From NCBI GenBank assembly GCA_002368605.1, contig DFEB01000020.1, positions 43,096 through 81,190 of the forward strand: 38,095 nt of DNA, in the 5' to 3' direction. The notes under the pieces were generated by a model that was not told the origin of the DNA, searched no databases, and worked only from the letters and a program-made list of their open reading frames with translations. This DNA comes from Treponema sp. UBA3813. Its GTDB lineage: Bacteria; Spirochaetota; Spirochaetia; Treponematales; Treponemataceae. A program made the position numbers and the translations under genes. Shown piece after piece: positions 25,801 through 33,060 of this stretch. How positions within the stretch are numbered: the first letter of the stretch is position 1; every line of letters starts with the position of its first letter.

Positions 25801-26667
25801 TTTTTTAAGAGAAGAGCCAGGCTTAGAGTTTTTTGAATCAAGTCCAAACTGTTTTGAAAGAGGGCTTACACCGTAGCCCTTGATTCCCGTAAAAACCGCC
25901 GTGAATGAATATCCGGCCGGAAGATTTGCCTTATACGACTTTCCAGAAAGACTGGCCGCTATTTCCTGATTTGTCTCTTTTACGACAAATTTCAGCTCGC
26001 CAGAACCGGCAGGAAGAGATGTGAGGGAACCTGAAACTTCCACACCCGGAGTGCGGACAATTCGATAGTATACAGGCTTTCCTACAGTCGCCTCGCAGTA
26101 AACTTTATATGAGCCAGAGGTAAGGGCAATATATGAATAGCGCGTAGACTCATTTGAAATAACCGCGACTTCATCCTGAATATCATTTTTGAGACCTTCA
26201 GCATCCACTGAAGAAAAATGGATTTTCTCGTCGCCAGAGTTGCTTAAACGGGCATAAAAAGTAACGACATCGCCGGCCCTTACATTTTTAAGAAGAAGAT
26301 AGCGCTGTTTTTCGCCACCCTTGCCGTTACAGTACCAGATGCCATTTGCAGAATATCCGTCGTCAAAATCAGCCTTTACATAGCCTTGTGAGCCATAATT
26401 CTTTTTTCCGCTGTAATATGCACGGTCGTTCTTAACGAAACTGACTGACAAATCGCCAAAATCAAGCAGGGCATTGTCAGCGATTTTTCCGTCAGCACCA
26501 ATCAGGGCAAGATTATCGATATCAGAAACAGAAATGTGATTATTGGCACCGTTCTCCTCGACGCCTCCGAAATCCCAGACATCGACCTTACGAGCCTGAG
26601 CAGAAATCGCAGAAACCGCCCCGAAAGCAAGCAGCCCCGCAATTAATGTGTGCAGCAACTTTTTCAT
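22831..26667 (-). CDS. Exported pectin methylesterase + CE12-type acetylesterase
   Basis: 1278 residues. Signal peptide 1-24 (cleavage after ISAQA). 25 to about 475 is a set of beta-sandwich modules without catalytic motifs, perhaps carbohydrate binding. 481 to about 825 is a CE8 pectin methylesterase: WVGPKRGQYASVAEAV, GSQDT (Gln665, Asp666), GNTDFIFGG (Asp688), GRPWG (Arg751, Trp753). An Ig-like linker covers about 835-945. 961 to about 1235 is an SGNH esterase of the CE12/rhamnogalacturonan acetylesterase group: SDST (Ser969), GGRS (1011-1014), GHND (1042-1045), GDSTHNN (Asp1203, His1206). It would remove methyl and acetyl groups from pectin, opening it to lyases. Promoter TGCTATAAT at 26690-26698; AGAGG 10 nt before the ATG. 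No pectate lyase is nearby. Confidence 0.93.
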   Translation of the reverse strand: MKKLLHTLIAGLLAFGAVSAISAQARKVDVWDFGGVEENGANNHISVSDIDNLALIGADGKIADNALLDFGDLSVSFVKNDRAYYSGKKNYGSQGYVKADFDDGYSANGIWYCNGKGGEKQRYLLLKNVRAGDVVTFYARLSNSGDEKIHFSSVDAEGLKNDIQDEVAVISNESTRYSYIALTSGSYKVYCEATVGKPVYYRIVRTPGVEVSGSLTSLPAGSGELKFVVKETNQEIAASLSGKSYKANLPAGYSFTAVFTGIKGYGVSPLSKQFGLDSKNSKPGSSLKKDIAISEQKTFLVSGKISGFAGDFNPQDSAKVLLTPPKGSVYMPVEAQIKENNGEYFFEDLIEPSVEYKASISGANDYEISSDVVFEGTQAFTKDITVTSRKTFDVSGKFFGEIKEFPKSVQFKNMEDGYIYDGRVSTLNYSVELRKGTYEVICETSIAKSINHIVVNDSAIIKDIKLSLKEKTIRPLPPKRELWVGPKRGQYASVAEAVAAAKAMNPLQERERITIMITPGVYRNQLIIDVPYITLKNAEPAKEVKLTWYYGIGYNYYSVDKNGFYDDDLAYDKFGKKGPAKWGVATYIKSDAKAFRAEGITFETSFNKYVTDEEIADGVEMDGSFNFARKLNSDVRSKVATERSCAIAIEAMEAEFKNCKFLGSQDTFYTGSDSKGYLKNCFIEGNTDFIFGGGDFVFENCEIHFAGYSDKAVGGYITANRTNPENKGYLFYNCLISNDDNSQNAPGYFGRPWGKEAAVAFVDTVLGSEGMILDEGWTSMSGNKPENARFREINTTWAGSPVNLSSRPEGTIPQITKDFNVKYYLGQWKPEFYSEPKSVKIKAKKASFTSDDDINTPYPGHTITLHYTLGNADEDDTSLIKWYRDKDGKSVLVKQSTGFADKTYLIQGDDAGGIIRCLILPQTRAGDTAKPIEAKLDKKINEGYAIPANAAADRPRVNGAVNVFLASDSTCKDYSALGMWNGGQVRNEGAWGEFLQAYFNGAVAVQNYANGGRSCRNFINEGSLDKIAANIAKGDYLFIQFGHNDCSNASGYLEDRYVPLGKPDKKGIYPVIEGKKVATPASYVSKYGETFYSYDCGGTYKWYLKQYIEVAKKAGATPVLVTPVSRQYFTEDGKIRPHHDSTDTNTGTQTTENNAYVTAVRQLAKEEKVLLIDGFELTKNLYEKAYSDRKGNSEAKKLMFEGDSTHNNKLGGFIIAGLFAQAIKTQIPALAKSVVHPVKTIGENSNGSLMFTVDSMGKFSCDSEYWTSYTQKMLDSIK

Positions 26668-26689
26668 ATAGATTTAACCTCTGAAAAAT

Positions 26690-26698
26690 ATTATAGCA
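26690..26698 (-). promoter_or_regulatory. Extended -10 of pectinesterase gene
   Basis: Minus strand TGCTATAAT, about 23 nt before the ATG at 26667, leaving a short leader with AGAGG. The bases CAGAGGT around this Shine-Dalgarno are complementary to ACCTCTG upstream of the promoter (about 26726-26732), so only read-through RNA from the upstream gene could mask the site. Confidence 0.6.
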
Positions 26699-26746
26699 CA
26701 GAAAACAAGGAAAAGACTCGAAAACAGAGGTGGTTATAAAAAAAAC

Positions 26747-29002
26747 TTATTTTAAATCCCGAACAAGCTTAAATTCATAGCCAAAATCTAAAAAATCTCC
26801 AATCAGAAGAGAAAGTTTTTCGTAGAGAAAATCACGCCTCGTGCCGTCAGAAAGCCCTACAGTAACAGGAATAATCATGTCAGGCTCTGCGGAATCCACA
26901 TAGAGTTTGACCAAATCCCTTGCCGAAAGATACCATTTTTTTCCGTCCGCTGCTTTTTCGAGAGTGTAAGAGTCCAGTGAAAGGCGCCCCGCCTCAATAT
27001 ATTTGTATCCGCTTAACTCACCCGCTTTTTTAATTTCGCTGTTTGCCTTATAGAATGGCGCGTGCCACAAAAGGGAAAGTTCCCGCCCGGTGGCCGCATA
27101 GAATTCATCTTCGTTTCGGGCCAGGCCTCGGCGAATAAAATTCTCATCAATGATAAAGCCCTTCTCTGTCAAATCTGTCACCGAAAAATACATGGAAGCA
27201 CAATCGTGACCGCTTTCAATAATCTGCTTGCACTCCTGAGGGTAACGACGGATAAATTCTCCGTTAAGAAAGAATGTCGCCTTGATGTCATAGTTTGCAA
27301 GGACTGCTAAGATGTGGGTAAGCCCGTCTGCGCTATCAATTGCGTCAAAAATAAGGGCGAGTTTTTTCCGCTCATCGCTGGGTTTTACGGTCTCCGGGTA
27401 GACGGCATAAGAAGTTCCATTCCCTGAAAAATTTCGGATATAAAGGGCATTTTCGTAGAGTTTGTTGTCGGTAAGTCCTGTGTAAACCCGGTACCGGGCA
27501 TTTTGAACCGCATAAACCGAAACTTCAGCTTTTTTCATAAATTCAAAGGAAGTCCGCGAATCATCTGCGCTAGTCTGCCACACATTTTTAAATGGGTCAT
27601 AATCATAAAAAGTCGCCTTGTTGGTTGCACTTTGGGCACATACAATGTTTTCTGCGTTGGGCTTCCAGAAAGCAGTGTTAGCCGAAGAAAGAAAAAGCAT
27701 TTTTCCATCTTTGGGAAAGCGATTGTTCTCAGCCTTCCACTCCCTCACGGTGGATTCGCCACCGATATATAGAAGATTTGAGCCACTCCAAGCATAAGAA
27801 TAGACTTTTTCGCCAGAAATGCGCCCCAACTCAAGCCAAGTTCCTAAATCGTAGACAAAAGCAAATTTCTGAGAAGCGAAGACGATTTTCCGTCCGTCCG
27901 GTGAAAGAAGAGGCCGTGTAGCATTTTCCACCCGAATCAATTCTTTTAAGTCAGAAGAAAGCCTGTATACCGAAGAATTTCGTTTTCCGTCAAGAAGACC
28001 GATTAAGTTGACCCAGAGAATCTGGCTTCCGTCCGAGCAAAAAAAGACATCGTAATCAACCGCCGAGGCAGAAATATCTTTGAAAGGTTTTGAATAAACG
28101 CTGGTAAAATAAGAAGAAGCCGTGCCGTTGATTTTATAGCTTGAGATAACAGAATTTGCCGAAACCGTAACGATTTGGTTTACTTGCGGACTGACCCAGA
28201 ATTTATCCTTGTGAGAGTCAAAGCCTATGGGAAGCCGGCCTATGACGATTCCGATTCCCACCACCGGAGAGTAAAGCCCTCTAGTGTAAAGCTCTTTTGC
28301 GCTGATTTTGTAGACTAAATCACGGTTTATATAAATAAGATATTTTCCGTTGGCCCATTGCACGCAATTTATCGTGCCCTCGCCGATTTTGCGGAATTCC
28401 TCCCCCATCTGCACCTTCTGATAGACAGCTTTTGGGTCACCGAAGTAGAGATTTCCCGCCTTTTCGTAGACAAAAACGGAGCCGTCGCCAGCCCACTTTG
28501 CAGGCACTTCGTCGTAATCAAAGTCAGATTTATCGTTGAGAAGGAATTCCTCCAGAGTGGACATGTTTTTAAGGTAAAGCTCACCGCTGGCCGCGTCAGT
28601 TTTTTTGACAAAGCAGGCCCATTTTCCGTCTGGGCTTACGGCCTGTGGGAGCATTGCCTTTGCGTCGGCAGGGATTGAATCTTCCCGCTTAATCCATGAA
28701 AGAGTTGAGTCGGCAACAGAATAGCGGGCCGTGCCATAACGGTTACGCACCTGCAAGACAGAGCCGTTTGAGAGCAGTTCCATTTTCTCTGGAAAGCAAG
28801 TGAGGATTCTGGTTGACTCGGACTGAGTGGCGTCCGCCATAAAAAGAGTTTTGTAAGAGACAGTTCCGCCCAGCTTGTGGTTCACCGTAAAAAGAACCTT
28901 GCTCTCCGCGTTTATCTGGGGATTCTCAAATTTTACCTGGGCATGAAGAAAAGTGATGTTGAGAAAAATTAAAATGAGAATTACGATTTTTCTTGACATC
29001 AT
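26747..29002 (-). CDS. Secreted beta-propeller protein with degenerate NodB domain
   Basis: 751 residues. Signal peptide 1-21 (ending LHAQ). About 30-530 has repeated TolB/WD-like beta strands (SPDGKWACFVKK at 123-134, SPDGRKIVFASQKFAFVYDLG at 367-387), so a beta-propeller is likely. About 546-751 has the polysaccharide deacetylase (NodB) fold: ALIFDAIDSADGLTHILAVLANYDIKATFFLNGEFI, then SGHDCASMYFS and LLWHAPFY. The metal triad is broken: TFDD becomes IFDAID (Asp553, then Ala) and the HxxxH-type motif 2 lacks its second His. It may bind rather than hydrolyse glycans or use altered chemistry. It follows the zinc-ribbon gene by 16 bp. Start ATG 29002 or the adjacent 28999. Confidence 0.8.
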   Translation of the reverse strand: MMSRKIVILILIFLNITFLHAQVKFENPQINAESKVLFTVNHKLGGTVSYKTLFMADATQSESTRILTCFPEKMELLSNGSVLQVRNRYGTARYSVADSTLSWIKREDSIPADAKAMLPQAVSPDGKWACFVKKTDAASGELYLKNMSTLEEFLLNDKSDFDYDEVPAKWAGDGSVFVYEKAGNLYFGDPKAVYQKVQMGEEFRKIGEGTINCVQWANGKYLIYINRDLVYKISAKELYTRGLYSPVVGIGIVIGRLPIGFDSHKDKFWVSPQVNQIVTVSANSVISSYKINGTASSYFTSVYSKPFKDISASAVDYDVFFCSDGSQILWVNLIGLLDGKRNSSVYRLSSDLKELIRVENATRPLLSPDGRKIVFASQKFAFVYDLGTWLELGRISGEKVYSYAWSGSNLLYIGGESTVREWKAENNRFPKDGKMLFLSSANTAFWKPNAENIVCAQSATNKATFYDYDPFKNVWQTSADDSRTSFEFMKKAEVSVYAVQNARYRVYTGLTDNKLYENALYIRNFSGNGTSYAVYPETVKPSDERKKLALIFDAIDSADGLTHILAVLANYDIKATFFLNGEFIRRYPQECKQIIESGHDCASMYFSVTDLTEKGFIIDENFIRRGLARNEDEFYAATGRELSLLWHAPFYKANSEIKKAGELSGYKYIEAGRLSLDSYTLEKAADGKKWYLSARDLVKLYVDSAEPDMIIPVTVGLSDGTRRDFLYEKLSLLIGDFLDFGYEFKLVRDLK

Positions 29003-29040
29003 TGCTAATTCCTAATTTCTAATTGCTGATTCCCAATTCT
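29003..29040. repeat. Degenerate 7-bp tandem repeat
   Basis: Plus strand CTAATTC, CTAATTT, CTAATTG, CTGATTC, CCAATTC in a row. It encodes the end of the zinc-ribbon protein and supplies the AGGA-like ribosome site of the next gene. Confidence 0.6.
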
Positions 29041-29252
29041 TTAAGGCTGTTTTCAATTTCGGCAATTTTTGATTCGATTTTTTTTACGCGGGCAGTGCGG
29101 TCATTTGTCTGTTTTGCCTCCAGCTGACCAAAGACATTTTCGAGAACCATGCGGTCATCCGGCTCAGCGTTCGCAGTTCCGCACCATGGACAATAGAAAA
29201 AATTCCTCTGAATCGTTTTTCTGCAATTATTACAAACACATACAAAATCCAT
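29019..29252 (-). CDS. Small zinc-ribbon/coiled-coil protein
   Basis: 77 residues from ATG 29252 (MDFVCVCNNCRK), which has AGAGG 8 nt upstream; a further in-frame ATG at 29270 overlaps the -10 box and is less likely. Two knuckles, CNNC and CPWCG, make a zinc ribbon in the first 35 residues, and the rest is a charged helix (about 45-72) likely to form a coiled coil. Function is unknown. It is followed 16 bp later by the propeller/NodB gene and has its own promoter (TGTTACAAT, 29277-29269). Confidence 0.7.
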   Translation of the reverse strand: MDFVCVCNNCRKTIQRNFFYCPWCGTANAEPDDRMVLENVFGQLEAKQTNDRTARVKKIESKIAEIENSLKELGISN

Positions 29253-29268
29253 AGAAAGCCTCTGTTCC

Positions 29269-29277
29269 ATTGTAACA
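29269..29277 (-). promoter_or_regulatory. Extended -10 of zinc-ribbon gene
   Basis: Minus strand TGTTACAAT, 16 nt before the ATG at 29252, leaving a leader of about ten bases that begins with the AGAGG ribosome site. Confidence 0.5.
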
Positions 29278-29293
29278 CAGCTTCAGAAGAAAA

Positions 29294-30484
29294 TCATCTT
29301 TTTAAAAGAGTAAGCGGATCAACAAGCTTGCCGTTTTTATAGACAGTGAAATGCAAGTGAGGGCCTGTTGAATATCCCGTTGAGCCGACCAAACCGATTT
29401 TTGTCGAACTGTCAACGGCTTGTCCCTTTTTAGCGATAATTTTTGTCATGTGACCGTAGAGAGTCTGATAGCCGTTTCCATGGTTGATAATCACATAATT
29501 TCCAAATACATTTGACCAGCCGGCATAGACAACAGTTCCGCTCATTGCGGCGCGAATTGGCGTTCCCGTAGGACAAGCCAGGTCGATTCCAGTGTGGCTT
29601 GAAGCGACTCCGGTAAAGGGGTCCTTTCTTGGACCAAATCTTGAAGTAAGCCGCCAGCTGGCAGTAATCGGGTAAACGAAAAGCTCTCCCATAGCCTTTT
29701 TTAATGAAGTTGCGTCCATTTTTGCGCCTGGGATAAAAAGCTCCATTCCCTTTGAGAGAGTGTCTGAGTCCAAATCATTCGCATCAAGGATTTCCTCTAC
29801 ACTCACATGATATTTCACAGAAAGGGCATTGAGAGAGTCGCCAGATTGAACTTTATAAACCAGTCCGTCAGTCGAAGGAATCTTCAGTTTCTGTCCTGAG
29901 CGGAGAGTACGCACATTTGAAATATCGTTTACGGCAATCAAAGTCGAAATATTTGAAAGTCCGAATTTCCGCGAAATCGTACTGATTGAATCCCCTGCCT
30001 TTACCGTATAAGTCTGGAAAGTAACTGCCTCACCGATTCTGATTCCGGAAGTTGAGAGAACAGAGCCGTCATCCGAAAGCACATTACCGTTCTCATCAAT
30101 ATTGTCCGTCAGGATTCCGTCCATGGCAAAGCGGGACATGGCAGAATTAAGGGCTTCGAATTCATAATCTGAAGAAAAATCCAAAGGAATCGAAGCCAGA
30201 TGGCTGTCATAAAAAGAAAGAGCATTAAAAACAGTAAGCGGAACGGTCACAAGGACAAGGCCAAGCGCAAGCATGGAGAAAATTTTTGCAAGACCAGCGA
30301 TGGCGAATTGTTTTTCTGTTTTTGAAGCAGTTCGTGGAAGGATGACCGAAAAAGAAGGGGCAAGAGACAGCTGACGACCTGCAAGTTTTTTGGCTTTTTT
30401 TGAAAATCTCGGAAGAGTAAATGAAAAACTCGGTGAACTTTTTTTAACTGCGCTCGATGCGCCAACGAAACTAATTATCTCCAT
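29294..30484 (-). CDS. LysM-LysM-M23 peptidoglycan endopeptidase
   Basis: 396 residues. A basic cytosolic tail of about 65 residues, one membrane span (about 66-88), then two LysM domains (YTVKAGDSISTISRKFGLS, about 159-203; YKVQSGDSLNALSVKYHVS, about 209-252) and an M23 zinc peptidase domain (about 285-393). The metal and catalytic motifs are complete: HTGID (His297, Asp301), YGHM (His345) and PHLHF (His376, His378). It would cut wall cross-links at the outer face. Like the dacA protein in this window it uses an uncleaved anchor with a long basic tail. Divergent from lepB. No clear Shine-Dalgarno before ATG 30484. Confidence 0.93.
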   Translation of the reverse strand: MEIISFVGASSAVKKSSPSFSFTLPRFSKKAKKLAGRQLSLAPSFSVILPRTASKTEKQFAIAGLAKIFSMLALGLVLVTVPLTVFNALSFYDSHLASIPLDFSSDYEFEALNSAMSRFAMDGILTDNIDENGNVLSDDGSVLSTSGIRIGEAVTFQTYTVKAGDSISTISRKFGLSNISTLIAVNDISNVRTLRSGQKLKIPSTDGLVYKVQSGDSLNALSVKYHVSVEEILDANDLDSDTLSKGMELFIPGAKMDATSLKKAMGELFVYPITASWRLTSRFGPRKDPFTGVASSHTGIDLACPTGTPIRAAMSGTVVYAGWSNVFGNYVIINHGNGYQTLYGHMTKIIAKKGQAVDSSTKIGLVGSTGYSTGPHLHFTVYKNGKLVDPLTLLKR

Positions 30485-30569
30485 ACATCTTTTATCGGTA
30501 AAAAAAAAGTGGTAAATTAGTAAAATGAAAAATTAGGAATGAGGAGTCAGAAAATCAGGAGTGTACGAT

Positions 30570-30661
30570 GGCGGTCCCGTGCTTTTGCACGGTCGCTATG
30601 TTCGCCCTTCGCTCACGCTCATACCGCTTCGCACTGCTTCGGGGCTGCCAGCGCTACCGCA
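30570..30661. repeat. GC-rich palindromic element upstream of lepB
   Basis: A G/C-rich block in an otherwise A/T-rich gap, starting GGCGGTCCCGTGC and ending GCGCTACCGC, with the hairpin CCGTGC / GCACGG around TTTT at 30577-30592. It is open in the lepB frame and would encode RSRAFARSLCSPFAHAHTA. The remainder of 30485-30569 holds only A/T-rich sequence and an AATTAGGAATGAGG motif. Confidence 0.6.
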
Positions 30662-30667
30662 TTTTTT

Positions 30668-31195
30668 ATGGAAAACAGTTTTTTCTCACCGAAATCAAAT
30701 AAATTTCTCTATTTCATAATCTGTATCGGTCTTTTAGTCGGTCTCTTTCTCAAGCTCTTTGTCTTTGAAATTCTCACTGTCTCAGGTGAATCAATGTATC
30801 CAAGCATAAAAGACGGAGACAAAATTTTAATAAACAAAGTCGCTTACGGAATCGTGGAGCCTTATGGCGATGAGCTTTTGTGCAGCTGGAATCACCCAGA
30901 ACGCGGCGACATAGTCATCTATCTGTATAACAATAAAATAGTCGTGAAAAGATGCCTTGCGGTCAGTGGAGATACGCTAGAAGTCTTTAGCGATAGTGAG
31001 TATAATTATACATTAAAGGTGGGAGATTCCAGCATCAGGCTTAACCAGAGCCAGTATCTTAATCTCAAAAATTCTGTTTCTGTACCGGAAGGCTACATTC
31101 TCGCAATCGGTGACAATCATGAAGTTTCCGTTGATTCACGCACTTACGGATTTGTTTCCGAAAAGAATGTATTAGGAAAGGTTATATGCAAGTAA
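30668..31195 (+). CDS. lepB: Signal peptidase I
   Basis: 175 residues from ATG 30668. One N-terminal membrane span (about 12-34), then the catalytic Ser42 in SGESMYPSIKDGD and the general base Lys94 in NNKIVVKRCLAVSGD, plus IGDNHEVSVDSRTYG. It removes signal peptides from exported proteins at the outer membrane-facing side of the inner membrane. The ATG has no Shine-Dalgarno; an in-frame ATG at 30539 with AGGA next to it would add 43 residues, encoded by the GC-rich repeat. I prefer 30668 because family members begin just before the membrane span. The ftsI-type gene starts inside its end (10-bp overlap). Confidence 0.92.
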   Translation: MENSFFSPKSNKFLYFIICIGLLVGLFLKLFVFEILTVSGESMYPSIKDGDKILINKVAYGIVEPYGDELLCSWNHPERGDIVIYLYNNKIVVKRCLAVSGDTLEVFSDSEYNYTLKVGDSSIRLNQSQYLNLKNSVSVPEGYILAIGDNHEVSVDSRTYGFVSEKNVLGKVICK

Positions 31196-33060
31196 ACGGC
31201 TATATCAAAAAAGGTCCGCTCATTTTCCTCATTATATGTGCAATTCTTTTTTCATCTTATGTTCTCATAGAATACGGTTTTTTTGCAGTCACAGAACCAC
31301 CAGCTCCACTGGCAGAACAAGAAGATGTCCAGCGCGGATCAATCCTTGACCGTAACGGAAAAGCCCTCGCCGTTCCCACTGCATTCTATCACTTCGGGGC
31401 CTCACCCCAATCCATCAAAAACAAAGAAGAATTTGCTCAAATTGTCGGACCGATTTTAAATGAGAGCGAAAAATCAATCATTGACCTTCTCAAAAAAAAC
31501 GAAAATTCCTCTTTCGTTTACATTAAAAAGAAAATCGACTCAAACACTTACGAAGAATTGCGCAAAGCATGCAGCAAAAGCGGTTATTCTGCCGTGGTAA
31601 AATTCGACAAACTCCCCGGCAGGGTTTATCCGGAGAACGAACTTGCTTCTCAGCTCATCGGATTCGTAGGCGCAGACGGCCAAGGCTTAGCAGGAATCGA
31701 ATATTCAATGCAAGAAACTTTGCTTCCTTCTCAAAAAGAAGGCGAAAATCCTATTCAAGGCAAAAATATTTACCTTACGATTGACGCGAATTTGCAGTCA
31801 AATCTTGAAAAAATCGCTCACGAGGCAATGGAAACGACTCAGGCCGAATCCATGATGCTGATTGCAGCCGAAGCAAAAACAGGAGAAGTGCTTTCTTACA
31901 TCAGCTTGCCATCCGCAAACCTCAATGACTTCTCAAGCGCGTCAAAAACAGAATTAAAAAACAAGCCTGCCAGCGACAGTTACGAGCCAGGTTCTGTCTT
32001 CAAGATTTTCTCCGTTGCTTCATTTTTGGACACGGATTCAATCACCACAAAAGACATTTTCAACTGTGACGGCATTTATTCTAAAAAAACAGGGCGCGAA
32101 ACCATCAGAATCACCTGTCTCGGTCATCATGGATGGGAAACTGCTCGCGAAGCCCTTAAATATTCATGCAATGACGCACTGGCACAAATGAGCGAAAAAA
32201 TAGACTCTGAGCCATTCCTTGCAAAACTCCACCAGCTAGGCTTCGGTGAACGCCCCGGAACAGAAATTTCAGGCGAAACACCGGGAGTTTTACGCAATCC
32301 AAACGACCGACTCTGGTCTGCCCGCTCAAAACCCACGATCGCAATCGGTCAGGAAATTACAGTAAGCGCCTTGCAGATGGTTCAAGCAGCAACGGCAATC
32401 GCTAATGGTGGCATTCCAGTGCAGCTCACTTTCGTAAACAAAATTACCGATTATGAAGGCCGCGAAGAATTTGTACACACACCGGCGCTACGAAATCGAG
32501 TTTTCAAAAAAGAAACCACTGACTATATTCTCGACTGTATGGAAACTGTTGCCACCAGCGGTACGGGCGCAAAATCTCGTCTTGAAGATGTCTCAATGGG
32601 CGTAAAAACAGGAACGGCTCAAATGGCAGACCCTGTAACAGGCGGTTATTCAACCACTGATTTCGTCTCCAACTGTATGGCGATTTTCCCAATTGAAAAC
32701 CCAGAAATCATTCTCTACATCGTCATCGAAAAAGCAAAGGGCGAGACTTATGCAGGCCGAATCGTTGCCCCAGTCATCAAGCAGGCCGCGGATGTCATCA
32801 TTGACCATCTTGGCATGAGTCGCGGAAAAGCTTCCAGCCTAGCCCATTCAGGACAGGTCTCTATCGCGGGCACAAAGCCAATCGCCCTTGAAGGCACTGT
32901 TCCCGACTTCCGTGGTATGCCAAAAAGGCAGCTGCTGCCCTTGCTCAACTACAAAAATATCCGCATTAAAATCAACGGCGACGGCTGGGTAAAAACGCAA
33001 GATCCAGCCCCAGGCACGCCACTTTCGGAGAACATGGAAATTGAACTCTATCTGGAATAA
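31186..33060 (+). CDS. ftsI: FtsI/PBP3-type transpeptidase with PASTA domain
   Basis: 624 residues. Short cytosolic start, one span (about 11-33), PBP dimer domain (about 48-180) and penicillin-binding transpeptidase with SVFK (Ser270/Lys273), SCN (327-329) and KTG (474-476, GVKTGTAQM). A single PASTA domain (about 567-624, LEGTVPDFRGMPKRQLLPLL) ends the protein. It crosslinks septal peptidoglycan; a role in elongation (PBP2) cannot be excluded, but the PASTA tail favours the FtsI/Spo VD group. Starts within lepB (AAAGG before ATG 31186), overlaps the DUF115 gene by 20 bp. Confidence 0.92.
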   Translation: MQVNGYIKKGPLIFLIICAILFSSYVLIEYGFFAVTEPPAPLAEQEDVQRGSILDRNGKALAVPTAFYHFGASPQSIKNKEEFAQIVGPILNESEKSIIDLLKKNENSSFVYIKKKIDSNTYEELRKACSKSGYSAVVKFDKLPGRVYPENELASQLIGFVGADGQGLAGIEYSMQETLLPSQKEGENPIQGKNIYLTIDANLQSNLEKIAHEAMETTQAESMMLIAAEAKTGEVLSYISLPSANLNDFSSASKTELKNKPASDSYEPGSVFKIFSVASFLDTDSITTKDIFNCDGIYSKKTGRETIRITCLGHHGWETAREALKYSCNDALAQMSEKIDSEPFLAKLHQLGFGERPGTEISGETPGVLRNPNDRLWSARSKPTIAIGQEITVSALQMVQAATAIANGGIPVQLTFVNKITDYEGREEFVHTPALRNRVFKKETTDYILDCMETVATSGTGAKSRLEDVSMGVKTGTAQMADPVTGGYSTTDFVSNCMAIFPIENPEIILYIVIEKAKGETYAGRIVAPVIKQAADVIIDHLGMSRGKASSLAHSGQVSIAGTKPIALEGTVPDFRGMPKRQLLPLLNYKNIRIKINGDGWVKTQDPAPGTPLSENMEIELYLE

